Below are positions 32,956 through 48,000 of a stretch of 64,000 bases of DNA, piece after piece. The stretch spans positions 12,655,218-12,719,217 of the forward strand of contig JABAKD010000022.1 of NCBI GenBank assembly GCA_012845835.1, given 5' to 3'. Source of the DNA: Undaria pinnatifida. Its lineage: Eukaryota > Sar > Phaeophyceae > Laminariales > Alariaceae. The position numbers and the translations under genes were made by a program. Position 1 is the first letter of the stretch; every line of letters starts with the position of its first letter. The notes beneath the pieces are model-generated. The model did not search any database, was not told where the DNA came from, and saw only the letters and a list, made by a program, of their open reading frames with translations.

Positions 32956-33022
<67 letters not shown>

Positions 33023-36000
33023 AAGCAACAACAATAGCAACAGTAACAGCAACAGCAACAGCAACAGCTGCGGCAACAGCTGCGGCAACAGCAGATGCCC
33101 CGGTGTTGGCAAAAGACCACGAGTCAGTGAGGACCTTGGCCACTCTAAATATAAAGTTACCTCCGCGACGAAAAGCCGCGAGTCAGGGGGTGCTGGTTAT
33201 TATGATGCTCTGGAAAGATACCTCAGATGATGGCACTCGCAACGACTTACTTTTGCCATATGACTGAGTTTAGATAAAAGCACTCCCAATGCCTTGATAT
33301 AGATATAGTATTGTACATAGTATTCTGCAATATTATACGTACCAGTATATGATAAAAATAAAAATACACTGTGAGATCGAATATTTCGTCGAAACTCATC
33401 TTTTCAAGCTGCGTGCGATATTCCGATCGCGCGTATTGCTGGATGTGTCTTCATTAAGGATCTGGGTTGGCGACTCCCCTTAGAACTACAGTGTAGCTTG
33501 CACCAGGGTCAACAGGGTGATGTTTATCAATCTGTGCGCGGAAACTATAACACCCGTTTTTGAGGGGGACAAATCTGACGGCTGTGGAAGGAATGCATCA
33601 GTTTATTAATTGTATCCTGTGAGTCGTATAACCGGTGAGGGGGGGGCGGAGGTTTAAGGGGGGGCGGGGGGTTGAAAAAGAGGGGGGGGGGGGATCAATA
33701 TATTATACTGGTATAGCATTACACTCCCATTTCATCTACCAAGTTTAGGCCACTAGTGCGAATGACCCAGTAGCTCACTCAATAACGGGCTTACAGCACT
33801 CTGTTGGCCCCGCGTAGGAAACCTTTAAACGATTCCAAGGCATTGCATATCGCGAAACCAAGAATGGACGTAGCTATACGCGGACGCGTAGCTATGTATG
33901 TGCGGTAGGGGTGGAGTTGCAGCAACCATTGTTTTTTCTGAGGCTCTTAACCTGATGAGGAGCTCCAACCATTGTATGCCTCAACAAAAAAGCCAGTTTT
34001 GAGCAAAAAAAGAAAAAGTGCAACCCGATGAACAAACCCCTTATGGCCTAGGTATGCAGCGAAGTGTTTTGTACGAAGAAAATGAGATTTTAGCTGAGGA
34101 GACTGGTTCTCCCCCCCAAAAAAACAGCGCTTTTATTTTAAGAACGTTTCACGGCTGCTCGACACGAGGAAGGACGCTATGAAAAATTAGTCTCGAAAAC
34201 TATTTTCTTGTATGTAAAGGATAATCGAACGATGACGTCGGTGTGGAGAGGCGCGCCGTGTGTCGAGAGATAATCCCGGGAGCTGGTTTCAAAACCAGCG
34301 ACTTTGTTGAAGAAAAGTTGAGGGGGCTACCGCAGAACAACTCAGGAGCTCCGTCACGTTGACTCGTGTCAGCCCGAAAGTGCTTCGTACCGCTATTGTA
34401 GCACCCGTCCGTAACCACAACTTGGCGTTATTCCCCACTAATTCCCAGTACTTTGTTCCAAAACCGTGGGTGCAGTTCTACAGGAGTTAAATGGTACCAG
34501 GTACTATCATACTTTTATCGTACATGACACTAGTCCAAGGCACTCACAATGACTACGACGATGGAAGGATGGCTCTCCAGGAGCATCGTTTCTTCTGCCC
34601 CCGCCATGACGGGAGTTGCATCTAGCCGAACCAAGAGCAACGGGGTGCGTAAGAGGGGTGATTGATAGATTGGTTGGGTTCGGTTGGAACGGTTTAGGTC
34701 ATGTGAGTCAGACGTTAGAAGAGACATCACGGGTAAACGTGCTGTCTACGTGCGTTGAAGCTCATTGGTTCAGGTTGCACCGCTTAGTTTGAACCGAATT
34801 TAAGTGACAAGCTGTTTTGTAGAAAAAAAAACCTTGTGAGCTCGACCGGCTGAGTGGCCGATACTCTGCTTTGCGAGCTGCCAGTTACAACACATTACTG
34901 CGACAACCAGGTTGACCGAGGCTTGGCGCGTTTGCTTCGACCTTACGCAGGCAAGAACGTAGGCCGTACGTTAGCCTTGTCAACGGGCGTATGCTCTTTT
35001 GCTCCAAGGAACAACGCTACGGTAGGGAGGGTATCCTCGTTTTTCAACGCCGGGTTTGAGCCACTCGCACGAATGACTCTCTCTGAACATCACGAATGAC
35101 TCTCTCTGAACATCTCACTGACAAAACTGTGTTAGGAGGCTGGTCTAGGGCAGAGAAACTAACCATTTAAAGTGGGGATTCTTAGATCGAAAGCTTAGAA
35201 CAGCACGAAAGCCTAAGACCCCGAGGAACGGGGGGGGGTCACTCGCGCGAGTTACCCCGAGCTACTGCGAAAAAAAGGCCCCAAAAGGGAACCTTATGGT
35301 ACCGTAGCCTTGCTCCAAAGATAAACATATACACATCCGCGGATAATGAGCAATCAGTTGCGGAGCTGACGCGCAATATAGACTACATGCCAGAGTAAAA
35401 CCGTCATCAATTATTAGCTGTCTGGTCGCTAGGGAACACCATGGCTGCTCCCCGGGGGTTTCAGAGGTAGGTGTGCATGTGGATCTTGCGGGGGCATAAC
35501 GGATTCCTCGGACTGCTCTAGAACATCGCTACTCGATCACTCTGTTGACTATCAGTTGAGTAGCCCTGTCTGCCAGAACCGTTTTGGTCAAAAGTTTGAC
35601 ACCCGAAAGTGTCACCTCTATCGTAGCACGCGTCCACTAATTCCACGTACGTCCAGGTTTATACCTGAAACGTACCGGTGCAGTGCTGACAGGGGTAAGT
35701 CCCCCGTGGGTCAAAACAGTCGGCAAAGACAATGGGAGCCTGGTTTGCGCGATTTCTGGCTCATGATTGTCCTTACACCTAGGCCTGTTGCTGAACTCAC
35801 ATCTATCCTTAGAAGTAGACGTTACGCTTGCAGTGTTGTGGAGTTTCCCGGAATCGACGTCATTCTGGCAAGGGTCCAAAAGAGGGGGAGAGCAACGAAA
35901 ACGTTAACCCCCGTTCGGGCTGTCGAGGGAAAAAAAGAAATATGAGACGATTTTACTTTTATAAAATGTCAATGTTCGTTTTTTTAGTATGACCAACAGA

Positions 36001-39000
36001 CAAAACTGTGTACATAGGTCTGGCTGTTTTTGCGGCTTCCTTTTACACTTGATAGAGAAAAAAAATGCCGACACCAAGGAAAGCCCAGAAAAGATTTTGC
36101 TCACGCTCGACTGTGTGAGGGATGTAGACCTCCTCGCACGCGCAGCTCGTGCTCGGAGGGAACTATTATTCATTCGTATTTGTCTCTGCTCAGCTACGAA
36201 AAGAGAATCGTCGGCTCATTTTATTTTTTCTGTCTGAGACCATCCCGGTTTTTCACAGTATTACCAAGAATAGCCGTAGGGGACTCTTCTCTTGCGCTCG
36301 TCTTTGTGATGTGACACCAAAAACACGTTACACGCAAGAAGTAAAACACACTGTCTTTTACGATTGAGTCGTTCGACGGTAGCCCCCCCAAACATTTCTT
36401 CAGCGAAATCGCCGGTTTTGAAACCAGCTCCCGGCCGTATCTCCAGAAAATACGGTGATGCCCCTTGCCACCCCGGTGATAGCCCTTCCTTCGCAAACAA
36501 GAACAGATGCCAAGGTACTTTTTTCATAGCATCCTTCTTCGTGTCGAGCAGCCATGAAACGTTCGTTAAAGAAAATCGCTGATTTGGGGGGGGGATATAT
36601 CGTCTAATTAGTTGCTTTTACCTGTGTAAGGGTGTAAACTCCCTCGCACTTGTAACTGTCGTTCGGAGCAAACGTTTCTTTGTCCGTGTTCGTCTCTCCC
36701 CAGTCACGCCGTCGTTGCCCTGCAAGACAAATATTTCACGCATCGGACAGATCACGATCTGATATAATCTAGATCCTATATTCGCTTTCTTTGTGGTATG
36801 TTGTACATCATAATCTGTGTACTACAAATCTAACCCAGCAAAAATGTGACATATCATTCAGATCATATAGATATACGGAAACATGATCTACAGGCAATGT
36901 AGATCATACAGACCAGGAGTTTCTCTGCCCTGCAAGACATATATACATATATATGTATATATATAGACTATATAGTTAATACAGATCACTGATAGGGACC
37001 TCATCTGTTCGATTCGTGAAAGTTTGAAGTATGCACATCGTACTTTGTGTTGTACAATCGAGGGCATGCGTGCCGTGAGCGTAAGCGAGATATAAATTTA
37101 CGCCGTGTCGAAAAATATAGGGATCCCTTTCGAACTGGCTGAAACCGGGATATACGCTCGTCGCCGCGGATCACCAATGCACACGAGTAGACGATAGTTA
37201 CAGGTATCTTGCTGCGCGAGGTCCTAGTGACATCTATACTCTCGTACTGCTATGGGCAATCGTTAGGTGATCCGACAGGAAAGTAACAAACACGGAGTTT
37301 GTCCCGTCATCGCACGATTTCAACGATCCCGCCTGCGTCGTTTATCAGTTGAAATTAGCGTTGGCAGTGACAGCAGTACCGCGCGCAGGCGATTATGATT
37401 CCACAGTTAAAATGATACCCATTTAGCATTTCTCACCGACGGCGGCAGGGAGGAAACGCTGGCACACCAACCCCTCTAAGGCAGCGTCTTGAACCTCGAC
37501 GTCGGTCAAATCGACACTCCCACTGTTGCTCACAGTTAACGGGAGCACAACTTTATCTCCAGCTGACGATTTTCCATCTCTATCTACATCGACAGACGCT
37601 TCATCATCGCCTTCCAGGACCAGGGAGATCCGATGTTTGGAGGGGAGCTTCACGGAAGAAGTGTCCGAAAACGTGGTTTCGACTCCTGCGGGATCAGCGA
37701 CTGTCGTTTCGAAGTCGAAGCCAATCTGTCGGTTTTTTCCGATTTGGAAGCGGCGGTGGTGCAATTGACGCGGCCGGGCGGTACGTTTTTCATGCGGAAG
37801 CGGCGGTAAGATTGATGAAGCAGGGTTGCGGACATGTTAGGACATTTAGCGTGCACACACTACTGTAGCAGCGCGGTCCACTATCAGTCGTAAACGATTT
37901 TGTAGCTCCAGCCCGCATGTTAGCGCCGGTTCGGCCAGCAGAAAAATGCAACACAAACGATTGTCCAGATCTATTACGGCACTGAAACTAGCACAGACGT
38001 CGTATGTGGCTTTGGGGTATATGCTCCTCCTCGCGGTGGCCGAGGTTCACTAGCAGGGGACGGCTGGGGTGTTTAACACAACTGACACGTGTACGAGAAA
38101 TTAACCTACAAGTCAATTTGACAACGGGTAAGCCGAACACCACCTTTGTTTTATAGACCGATTGTTAGAGAATCCTCCGGAGTATCTATTTCGCAACGTG
38201 CACGCCTAAACATCACCCTTGATACACAGAGGGAACTTGGGGATGTTTTAGAACCCGGCCATGTAGAGCCTCCCCCCAAACTAAAACGACGACGTGCGAA
38301 CCTAAAGCCACCTTTGCCTTACTGAGCGACCTATAGAGAATCATCCGAAACGGCTGTTTGGCCGTGTTTTTATTTTATTTTATTTTATTTCCAGTGGATA
38401 GGTAAAAGCCCGCACCTTTATTGCACCATTGTATTATGGGTTGCCGAAACAACGGTGCTACCGTAGCAACTGCGACCGTAAAACCTGACACGGTCCTTGT
38501 TTGACAAACCAGTTACGGGGAATCCCGCGAAAAAGGTCTACTCGTCAACGTTCAAGCCTCACGCCACCTTCGTTTTGCATCCCGACCATAAGCGATAGCT
38601 AATCCTATGATTGGTTCATATGGCGACGTGTACGCCTAGCACGATGCTTGCCACCTCGTCGCAGTTGTTGCTGCCTTGCTCGACGGTATGTGTGCCGTGC
38701 ATACTAACGTCACTAGTAGAGGAAGAGAAGGCAACGTCTCCAAGCCTAACAAGACCCTTGTTTAACATATCTACCATAGATAACCCTGCGGAACGCCTGA
38801 ATGGCGACGCGCATCCTTAAAATTACCCTTGTTTTATAGACCGACGTAGGGTGTCCCACGCAAAAGGTTTAACTTTCGATTTGTAGGGCCAACACCACCC
38901 TTGATATACAGACGTGACACAGAGAGAATCTTCCCCTAAAGGCGCACTTGTCACCGCGTATCCCGATCACGACTCTTCACACGAACAGAACGACCTTTCT

Positions 39001-42000
39001 CACTTCGCCAAAGTTGATGTTTTCCTGCTTGATGGCATAGCCTGCTATGCACGCTAGCGTCTCCCCCGGAGCAACAGAAGGCGACGACACCAAAGGTGCG
39101 TCACACACGACCGTCGCCGTAGCACCGGTGCTGCTGAAACCGCTCAACCCGCTTGTCGCCGGTGTCGCCAGAACATCGACAACTGTCGTTGTGATCTTAA
39201 CACATCGTGGAAGAAGAGCGGGAAAGCAGGTGTGTTAGTCTTGGTTAGTCTATTAAAAAGTATTTAAATTTACCGACGAAGGGCGACTATCCGTAACCGT
39301 AGTATTCGGAATTCTCGATAAAGACTACACATCCCGCTGTTTCTGATATTATTTAGTCGTTTTGCGTGTTGTTATTAACGGTCCTAAACGATTTGAGAAA
39401 CCGTGAGAAGGAGAATGAAAGTGACTCGGTGCAGCTGACACGGTCATTAAGTCCACAGTCACCATCCCGTGCGTGGGGGCATCGACTGCACCGTTGGACA
39501 GAGCTTGGAAGGTTTAGTCTACGAAGGAAACAGTGAGCCACACATCGTCTTCACCCATAACGTCGTGCAACACGCCACCGTGTTCGGTCTGATTCCAGGA
39601 ACGACCCGCACACGACAAGGGACACAAGTTCCGTCCTACGAGCGGCGGGAATATTCCACCGCCAGGTATGTACCACGAGGTATCCTTAAATGGGAAAGTG
39701 CTGAAAGTTCTTTGTGTGGGAAGCGATGCTATGTCCTTAGATGGCAAGCCTTGGCGTTTCCGTATCTAGGAAGGACACTCGTCGCACACCACAAGGCGAG
39801 AAGCGCTGTGCACCCTCCTTAGCCAAGGATTAACATGAGCATCATTCCTCCCTTCATCCCCATTACACGCACAGCAATCTGACGACAAAACCTGGGTACG
39901 TCGACGTCGTCCGAAGCCATAAATACCCGTAATGTTACGATAGGAGAAATATACATAAAAATCATATGATGAGACTCATTACCTGCACCTGGAGCTCTAT
40001 TCCTCGCCCAAAACCTGACTTTGTGATCAAAAATGAAAGCGCAACCGGATGAACAATCCCATCGCCTAGGTACAGAACGATTGTTTACAACGAAAACAAA
40101 GGAATTTTCCAGAATCAACCCACAGTAGGAGTGCAGGGGAAGGTTCCAAGAATTCCCTGAGCTCCTAACACGAGGAGCTAGGTCAATATCAACATCATCA
40201 TCCATCATCACCCGAAACATGACTTCGAAGGCATTCGTTCGCTCAACACGACCGACGTGTCTATGCGCTAGTTCTAAAGACAACCATTGTACTCGTAGAA
40301 TATTATCATCATAATAACCGATAATTTGACGCTTGAGGCAGCTCGAGCGGCCAGAAACGTTGGGCTCAAAACGTGCAACCCCGTCTGGGCGACGACTTTC
40401 CAACGACATCAGGCAGTTCGTCACTGGGGAAGCCTTGTCACCGCAGAAAATTTTAACAAAATATATGCTAACCCTACCTTGCCATCGTTGGTAATGCTGA
40501 TGTTGAAGGCCACCGTTTCTCCTGCGGCCGAGTTTTTGTCGCCGTTTTCGTCGACGAAGCGCCCCGTAACTGCCGTGTTAATCCGCGGCGACATTACTCC
40601 CCACATCCAGGAACAGTCCGCTGCGCTCTCCAGTGATGCGTCTAACGGGCTGTGAGGAATAACCGGGGACAGGGGTTGGCACGGTAGGTAATGCCAGAAA
40701 CACCCATGGACGGCTTGTGACGGTTTGTGATATGAGCGTGCTATATACATTAGGTGTTGCACCGATGCACAATCTCGGAGGCTAGGTGTCCACCATTCAC
40801 TCTCCTGTAGTGTGTCAAACGGACCGCGAGGCAGGCTAAGCAACATGCCTAATGATACGGTATGTAATGTAACCGTTCCACGCACATACCAGGTAGGTAG
40901 TTGTTTCGGATGCTCTTCCCGATACATGATCCCACAGGCTAGGTAACGACGCGGCACTCTCTTTTAGCATGTCTAACGGGCTGGAAGAAACAACCAGGAA
41001 CTGGATTTGTTACGATGTGCGGTATGTACTGTGGGCGTGCTACGATGGAGGCAGCACGTTTTGGTTAAAACGTTTTCTGGAGGACGGGGCTCCTTAACCC
41101 AAAATTGTCGGATTGTTTTTGTTTTTTGCGACATTTTTCTTTGGATATCTATATAGAATATAGGTGACAAGATTGTTCATCGGGTAGCACTTGAACGTTT
41201 CCCCAAATGAGCTGTTGAGAGAAAAATAGAGCTCCTCATCAGGTTATGAGCCTCGGACAAACAACGGTGCACCTATACCGTAGCATACGTCTACTGTATG
41301 TGTGTTATACGTGTGTTATATAAGATGCGAGTAACACCTAGTGTCTCTTTCACTTCAAGCTCTCCATACTTTACCCGAAAGCTGACTTCGAAAAACACTG
41401 CGACTTGAGGCCGACACACAACCGCAGGGTTTAGGTGTCCATGCTGCACTCTCCTGTTGTAGCGCGCATCAAAACGGTCTGCGAGAAGAAACGAGCAGGG
41501 ACGGGCTTGCTTTTGCGGTAAAGTAAGGACCGAACGGACGGCAAGATAGGGTGCACTTGAACGTTTCTGAGGCATCTCGTTTGTTAGGCTCTATGACTCA
41601 CCCAAACACTGTGACGAAAATGTGCCGCTCAATGAAATCTATGGGCCCCAGTGGTTATATAACGAATGGTGTTGTACAACGCACAAACGCCTATCAAGTG
41701 GGGTAGTTTCTTAGTCTAGTTGAGAATTCCCTAAGGTCAGAACCGTGTTTGCCAAGAAGTGCTGCCCACGTCGTAGCGCGTGTTTTGACAACCACCGCGT
41801 AGCCGTTTTTACACGGGTGGCACAAGTCAACGGAGCATCCCCGAGAGAAACATCGCTATTTTTCCACATTCCTGGATGAGATCCAAGCATACAAGCCCAT
41901 TTTGAGCGACGCCCTCATCGAGGTTCGCCAATATGTGGTACAGGTCAGAACACCAATCCAAAACATTGTCAGCATCACAGACTGCGTTTCTAAAAACTGG

Positions 42001-45000
42001 CAGAGGTTGCGTCGTAACTTAGCTCAAGTAACAGCGGCTCCTGGGGTTTTTTATTGCCTATATTTCGAATTGGTTGTCATGACCGTTTCTGGTCTATGAA
42101 AGAGAGATTGTCCTCTTAGCCAGATACACCCATCGTAGCCTTCTGCAATCTCCTATTGCATCTCGCCCACACAACATATACCGTCTCTTTCTCCCTAAAA
42201 TGAAACCAGCCGGGTTCCTAAATACTACCGCCTACAGTCGTCTGGGGTGACCAAGCATACGAATGGTACCGTACCACCCAACTCCTCCGATCTAATCCAA
42301 CCACAACATTAAACAATAACAAAAGTATGTATATGTACAAATATACGAAACCCCGGTTACCCGTATTGGTTCCCCCCCCCCCCTTCCCCCATTTAAAAGA
42401 AAACAGAGGCGGGCGGGTGGGAAATAGAATACTCCAATGCATGACTCGACTGACCAATCCAGCTACAACCTCATGTCTCCTCACTGTTAAGGTGTTAGTG
42501 GTATTAGTGGGGTATTAGTCCGTTTGACCATTTGCAGAAGGTAAACCAATAGCTTATACCCAAACCAAGCCTTATAACACTCTCCCCCCCCTAAAACGGC
42601 GGGATAGCAGGTCGGCCGGATATACGGGCGGACCTGTCAATTACCCACGCCGTTTCATTTCCTGGGTATACCGGGGAGAGTATTTTTCAAGTTCGACATG
42701 GGGAAAATCTGAAAAAGTTTATTATGGTGGATGTGGGAATTGAACCCACGACCCAAAAAACCCAAGGTCCTGCCGACGACGCCATTTGTTAAGGAATTAG
42801 TGGGGGTATTAGTCCGTTTGACCACTTGCAAAAAGTCAACCTATGGCTTACCTTACCCAAACTAAGTCTTATAACACTTATGGATTGGAAACCCATTGTG
42901 ATTTCACGCGCAGGTCCGTGTCCTGCCGACGACGCCGCATGTTAAGTTAAAGGTGGTGTACACAGACTGCCCCCTGCAGGTCTGCCAATTGAGCAGGTCC
43001 TCGGAGAGTACTCACTTTCGTTTCCTTCGTAGAGATGTAGCTTTATTCGTTTTCACCAGAGCCCGGGATAGCTTCTGAGATCGGAGGCACGTGCCTCCGA
43101 TCTACTTCCTAACTTTCCCGAATATAAAACGCCAACCTTATCATACGAAACCCATCCAAATGATCTCAAATTCGGGTAATTACAGGCCTCTCGAGGCCGT
43201 ATCTTAACATCACGCTATCAACAAGAGCATTAGCTCGCTTGCGTTCGGCTTGCCCTTGCTAGTCTGCACGCGACGAGCTCCACCGGAGACTGATTCTAGG
43301 GTGCTCGTTTATCATTTCCACAAAACGCTCTAACGCAGATTCTCGACACACAGGAATGCCTCATTCTCACTACAATACGCAATAAACATCACTTTGTCCG
43401 TTACTTTGTTTTCGCACGTTTACAGACAAACCTATCTTCCCCCCCCCTGTCAATCTCAGTCTGCCCTGTTTTGTCATTAGATGCCCTGTGCTGCAGGGCA
43501 CAAGGTGATAGGGCATCCACGAGAGCAATGACGTTGTAGTGTGTAGGATTTCCTTCACGGCTAGTAACCAATCGGCATGTGCATTCGTGTTCTGGGGGGA
43601 TGGGCTGTTGGTTCTGTGTGCGATTGACCGGTACTCGCCTGAAAGCAGTGAATGCTGCGTTGCTGCTTGCTGAACCTGCGTCAATATCCGCCTGGGTGAT
43701 CGCCTTGTACGAGGTACACACGACCTGGTCCATTACAACATTACAAGGCAGTAAGATTGGAGGTTATCTGCCTGAGATTACGCCGTTTAGCACTGTACAC
43801 TCTCGGGGGGGTCAGCACACTTGGGCCTAGACTTAGATGACGTATGACTTTACGCACGCTGGGGTATTAAAAAAAGGATAACAAAAAAGGAAGGAGAATG
43901 CTGCTATTTGGTGGCTTGGTGGTATGAGCACGTGCATGTCATTTCCCTCGATTGTGGCAGTTAGTCAATGTATTCAATTTGTATGAAATAGTTACTTGGG
44001 GAGTGCCATCCTTACAAATTATTTATACGAACTAAATACCCTCTTCTGTAGCGATAAAGAAACTGCACTTGAAGGAATTGACCTTCGCCAGCACCTTCCC
44101 GTCGACCGTACTATCCGCTCCAGAACAGGGTAGGAGTCAACCCGCTATAGTGTGGTAGGGGTTCCCTCCATAGTGCGGTAGGTGTGCCCTCTATAGTGCT
44201 GTTGGGGTTCTCTTTATAGTGCGGTAGTGGTTCCCTCTAGAGTGCGGTCGGGATTCCCTCTATATTGCGGTAGGGATTCCCTCTATAGTACGGTAGGGGT
44301 TCCCTCTCTAGTGCGGTATGAGTTGAGCTCCTCAAGTGTGGAAACATAACATCGGTTGTAGTACAGGTATGCCCATTTCACGAGCATGATTGCTTTAGGA
44401 CTACATACGGTAGCACATGGAAACGTTGGTCGGGCTGGGCATACGAATATCTTCATAGTCATGGTTCGGATGATGATGGATGATGATGTTGAGATATTGA
44501 GCTAGCTCCTTATGTTAGGAGCTCAGAAAGTTCTTAGAACCTTCCCCCGCACCCTTGCCGTGGGATGAGTCGTATTGGATCTACACCTCTTAGGCGCGTG
44601 CTACGATGGCGATAGCACCTTTTGACTCAACTACTTCTGACTGACGGGCTATTGAACGAACATATGTCATGCTATTCGTACCTAATATAGATACAATATC
44701 GTGTTGTGCTATACTTCATTACGCGTCAAATGCCGAGGCCCTTAGATTGGTAATCGGGTTAGACGGTTTCCTTTCCCCCCAAAATCCACTGAGGTGTCGG
44801 GTGGGGTGTCGACGTCCCTAAGTGAGCAAAAACATAAAACAAATGTTTCATGCACGCCCCTGCCGCTACATGCATCCTTACCTCCTTACCTCATCGTCAT
44901 GGTCTGGAGCTATCCAGTCCAGTCGAGCAAGGTTACCGCGGCTGTCCCCGGCAGAAACAAGAGCCCACAAAAACAAAGGCACTGGAAGGAAATCTCCGTA

Positions 45001-48000
45001 AACACCTCTCTGTCAGCCTTACTGACCTCTACAGAGAAGCTTAAGACAACGACGCGCGTCGACTCTTTGTTCGTAGCCCCCCCCCCCCCCCCTGTCTTGA
45101 ATATTCCGTAACGCCTCTGAATTATGCGTGCACTACATGCATCCACACTTATGATACAACTGCTCAACGCTGATAGGCCCAAAGGACTTTTTCCCCACCT
45201 CGTGGTCAGGTGCAATGGAGTCCGGTGAAGGCAGTTTTCCGCGACTTCCCCCCACAGAGACAATATTTCGGCAGCCGGTTGCCACTTTGTTGGGAAACTA
45301 CTTGATTCACTGCAAGTACTGGCGCCACAAATACCAGGTAAGGTATTTTGGATACTCCTGTCACCACTGCTGTTAGCAGGATTAACTATCAAACAAAAAA
45401 GGGGCAGAAAACACTTGCCTTTGATTAATGACGTTTGACGCAAATTTGTGTTGTAGGCTGGTCTTACCAGCCATACAAAGCCTCAATGGAACAATCGAAC
45501 ACAGGCGTCGCGTGGGAGAGCTCGCCTGAAAGGTGGCGATGCTTTCCTTGTTGGTGTGTGGTTTCATCCTGTTTACAATAGATCTACGCATGAAGCATAC
45601 TGGGGGCACCTGCACAAGCTTTCAAACATCGGACACACCGTATCCTTATTAATATTGACATGGATGATCTGTGTTGTTCAGGACAGATAGATCTCTGGTC
45701 AACATATTTATGCATGATCTAGGTCATATTGCCGGATGGCATATGTACGATCTGCATCACCCTAGCATGCGTTTGCAGGGTTGGAAATGTCATACACAGA
45801 TCCTGTACAACACTTGTACCGACAGATATATGATTTATATGATCTTTAATATGATCTAGATCGTGATCTGTCGATGTGTGCAGGTCTATCTCACCTCATC
45901 GTCAGGAGAGATGGAGTCGAGCGGACCAGTGTTGACATTACTGTCCCCTGCAGTATCGATTCTCCGGCAATCGATTGCGCTTCCGTCGCCGTGGCTCTCT
46001 TGCAAGCTCCCAGACAAAAGCGTCACACTTCCAGTGTTGCTAATATATAGAAGCCATTCATGTTCGCACAAGTTTAAAATTCCGTCAAAACAGCACGCAA
46101 GGGAACAGTTTTCGAGTTGCCGGACAAGAGTATCACACTTCCGGTGTTGCTAACATATATAAGTTATCTTCTAGTGAAGGGCGGCGGGTGAAACAAATCA
46201 ATTACGATCTGCCGGACGAGAGTGTCAGACCATCGGCGTTGCCAATAGTAAAAGCCATTCACGATCGAACAAGTTTAAGATACCGTAGAAGAGCACGAAC
46301 ACAAGAAACAGGCACGATCTGCTTGAAAAGAGTGTTACTCTTCCAGTGTTGCTATTGTCATTAACGATTGAGCATGTTTAAGACTATGTCATAACAGCAT
46401 GGACTCAATTAGGTACGAGCTGCCGGACAGGAGTGCCACACCTCCGGTGTTGCTAAACTAAATAAGATACGGGCTGCCGGACAAGAGTCCCACTCCTCCG
46501 GTGTTGCTAACAAAAAAAAGCCACCCACGATCAAGCAAGTTTTTTGTTCGAGGAGAGCGCGAAAAAATCAGTTGTGGGCTTCCGGATAAGAGTGTCACAC
46601 GTCCGGCGTTACCACCAACATATTATTTTCACGATCGAGCAAGTTTGAAGTTCTGCAAGAAGAATATAAAACAAATCAATTACGGGCTAACGGGCAAGAG
46701 TGTCACACTTCCGGTTATGCTAACGTTGAAGGCGATTCACGATTGAACAGGTATAAGCTCCCGTGAGAAGAGCACCAAAACATCTGTTACAAACTGCGGC
46801 AGAAACTACGTGGAACGATTGATGTTTCTACGGCGCAGTCAAGCAGAGTTATGTTGCCCATTAAAAATAATTACCAGGAACTATGCTTGCCGCCCGAGAA
46901 CGTGCCGGGTGATCTTCAACGTTGATCACGCATATATATATTCAACAAAGCAAGGTAGTGCATTCCGCGGAATCGCAACCTATTAGCAACTGTGAATGGG
47001 TGAATCACGAACATTGCGACACGTCATGGCTTGCTTGGTCCATTTCCTGTTAGGTGTTTGTTGTTTTGTTGATATTGCATAAACACACCACCAGAATCTA
47101 GTCCGTGGTCACGACACAGGTTCCAAAAACTTGCGGAGTAGTCGAAGAATGCTTTTCAGGGCAAAAATGATGTAAGCACCTGAGTCGACGTGTTGTGCTG
47201 AACCAAGGACACGCAACCGCTCGAGGATGCAGCACAGAAAACGTGCTGCGTGAAGGCACCCATCGGAACGGGCCATGAACCCAAATGCTTGTGTGAAATT
47301 AGTTTGTGGTGGACAGTGAATAATAGTTCACTAGGGTCTTTCAGCAACCCCCGTCGCGTGTATGGACGGCATCGGGGCCATCTTACTAACCCCCACCTGA
47401 TTGTGTAGGTGAGTAGCATGGACTCTCCAGCGTCGGGTAAGTCGTCGCCTTCAACTCCGTCGTGCCATGCGCACTCCTGCGTAATCTATCGATGAAGAAT
47501 GAGGACATGGTGATTAGACGCAGCTGCATTTCTGTTTTTTATGGAACGACAGGCCCCGCGTAGGATTATGCTCGCTACGAAGCAGGCCAGTGGGTAGGTG
47601 CCATATAATTAATAGCGTGTCCAACTACATGCGTTACGCACGCGGGAAACGGCGACGAATAAACTACTCAAAAGCATGAGCGTGGGTCCTGAGGACCCCC
47701 TTCACACACCCGAACCAACGATTCTACGCGACGCATCACTCCCGACGGAGGCGTAAGGATCGTTCGGTGATTCATGACAGTACCACAACGGCCTTCACGC
47801 TCCAGTCCAACGTCGGTATTTTCTACCGCAAAAACAGCAATATCACCCCGATGTTCCCGACGAAGGATTTACCGCAACGGAGGCATCCTGTGGAAGCTCG
47901 ACCCAGGAAGTGGCTTCCGCTTCGATGGTAGCGCGATTCTCGACCACGTTACGGTCGTAGCCGGTAACGGTGGTGAGAGTTCGTACCCCTCCTTTGTCCA

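Noticed and set aside
32681-33143. Long poly-Gln/poly-Leu/poly-Ala open frames on both strands
   Set aside because: They are produced by the CAG/CAA array in an intron. All frames are open at once, and no splice-compatible exon contains the array.
39469-39822. 117-codon plus-strand frame
   Set aside because: No recognisable domain, overlaps intron of the minus-strand gene, and lacks support from codon pattern or splice sites.
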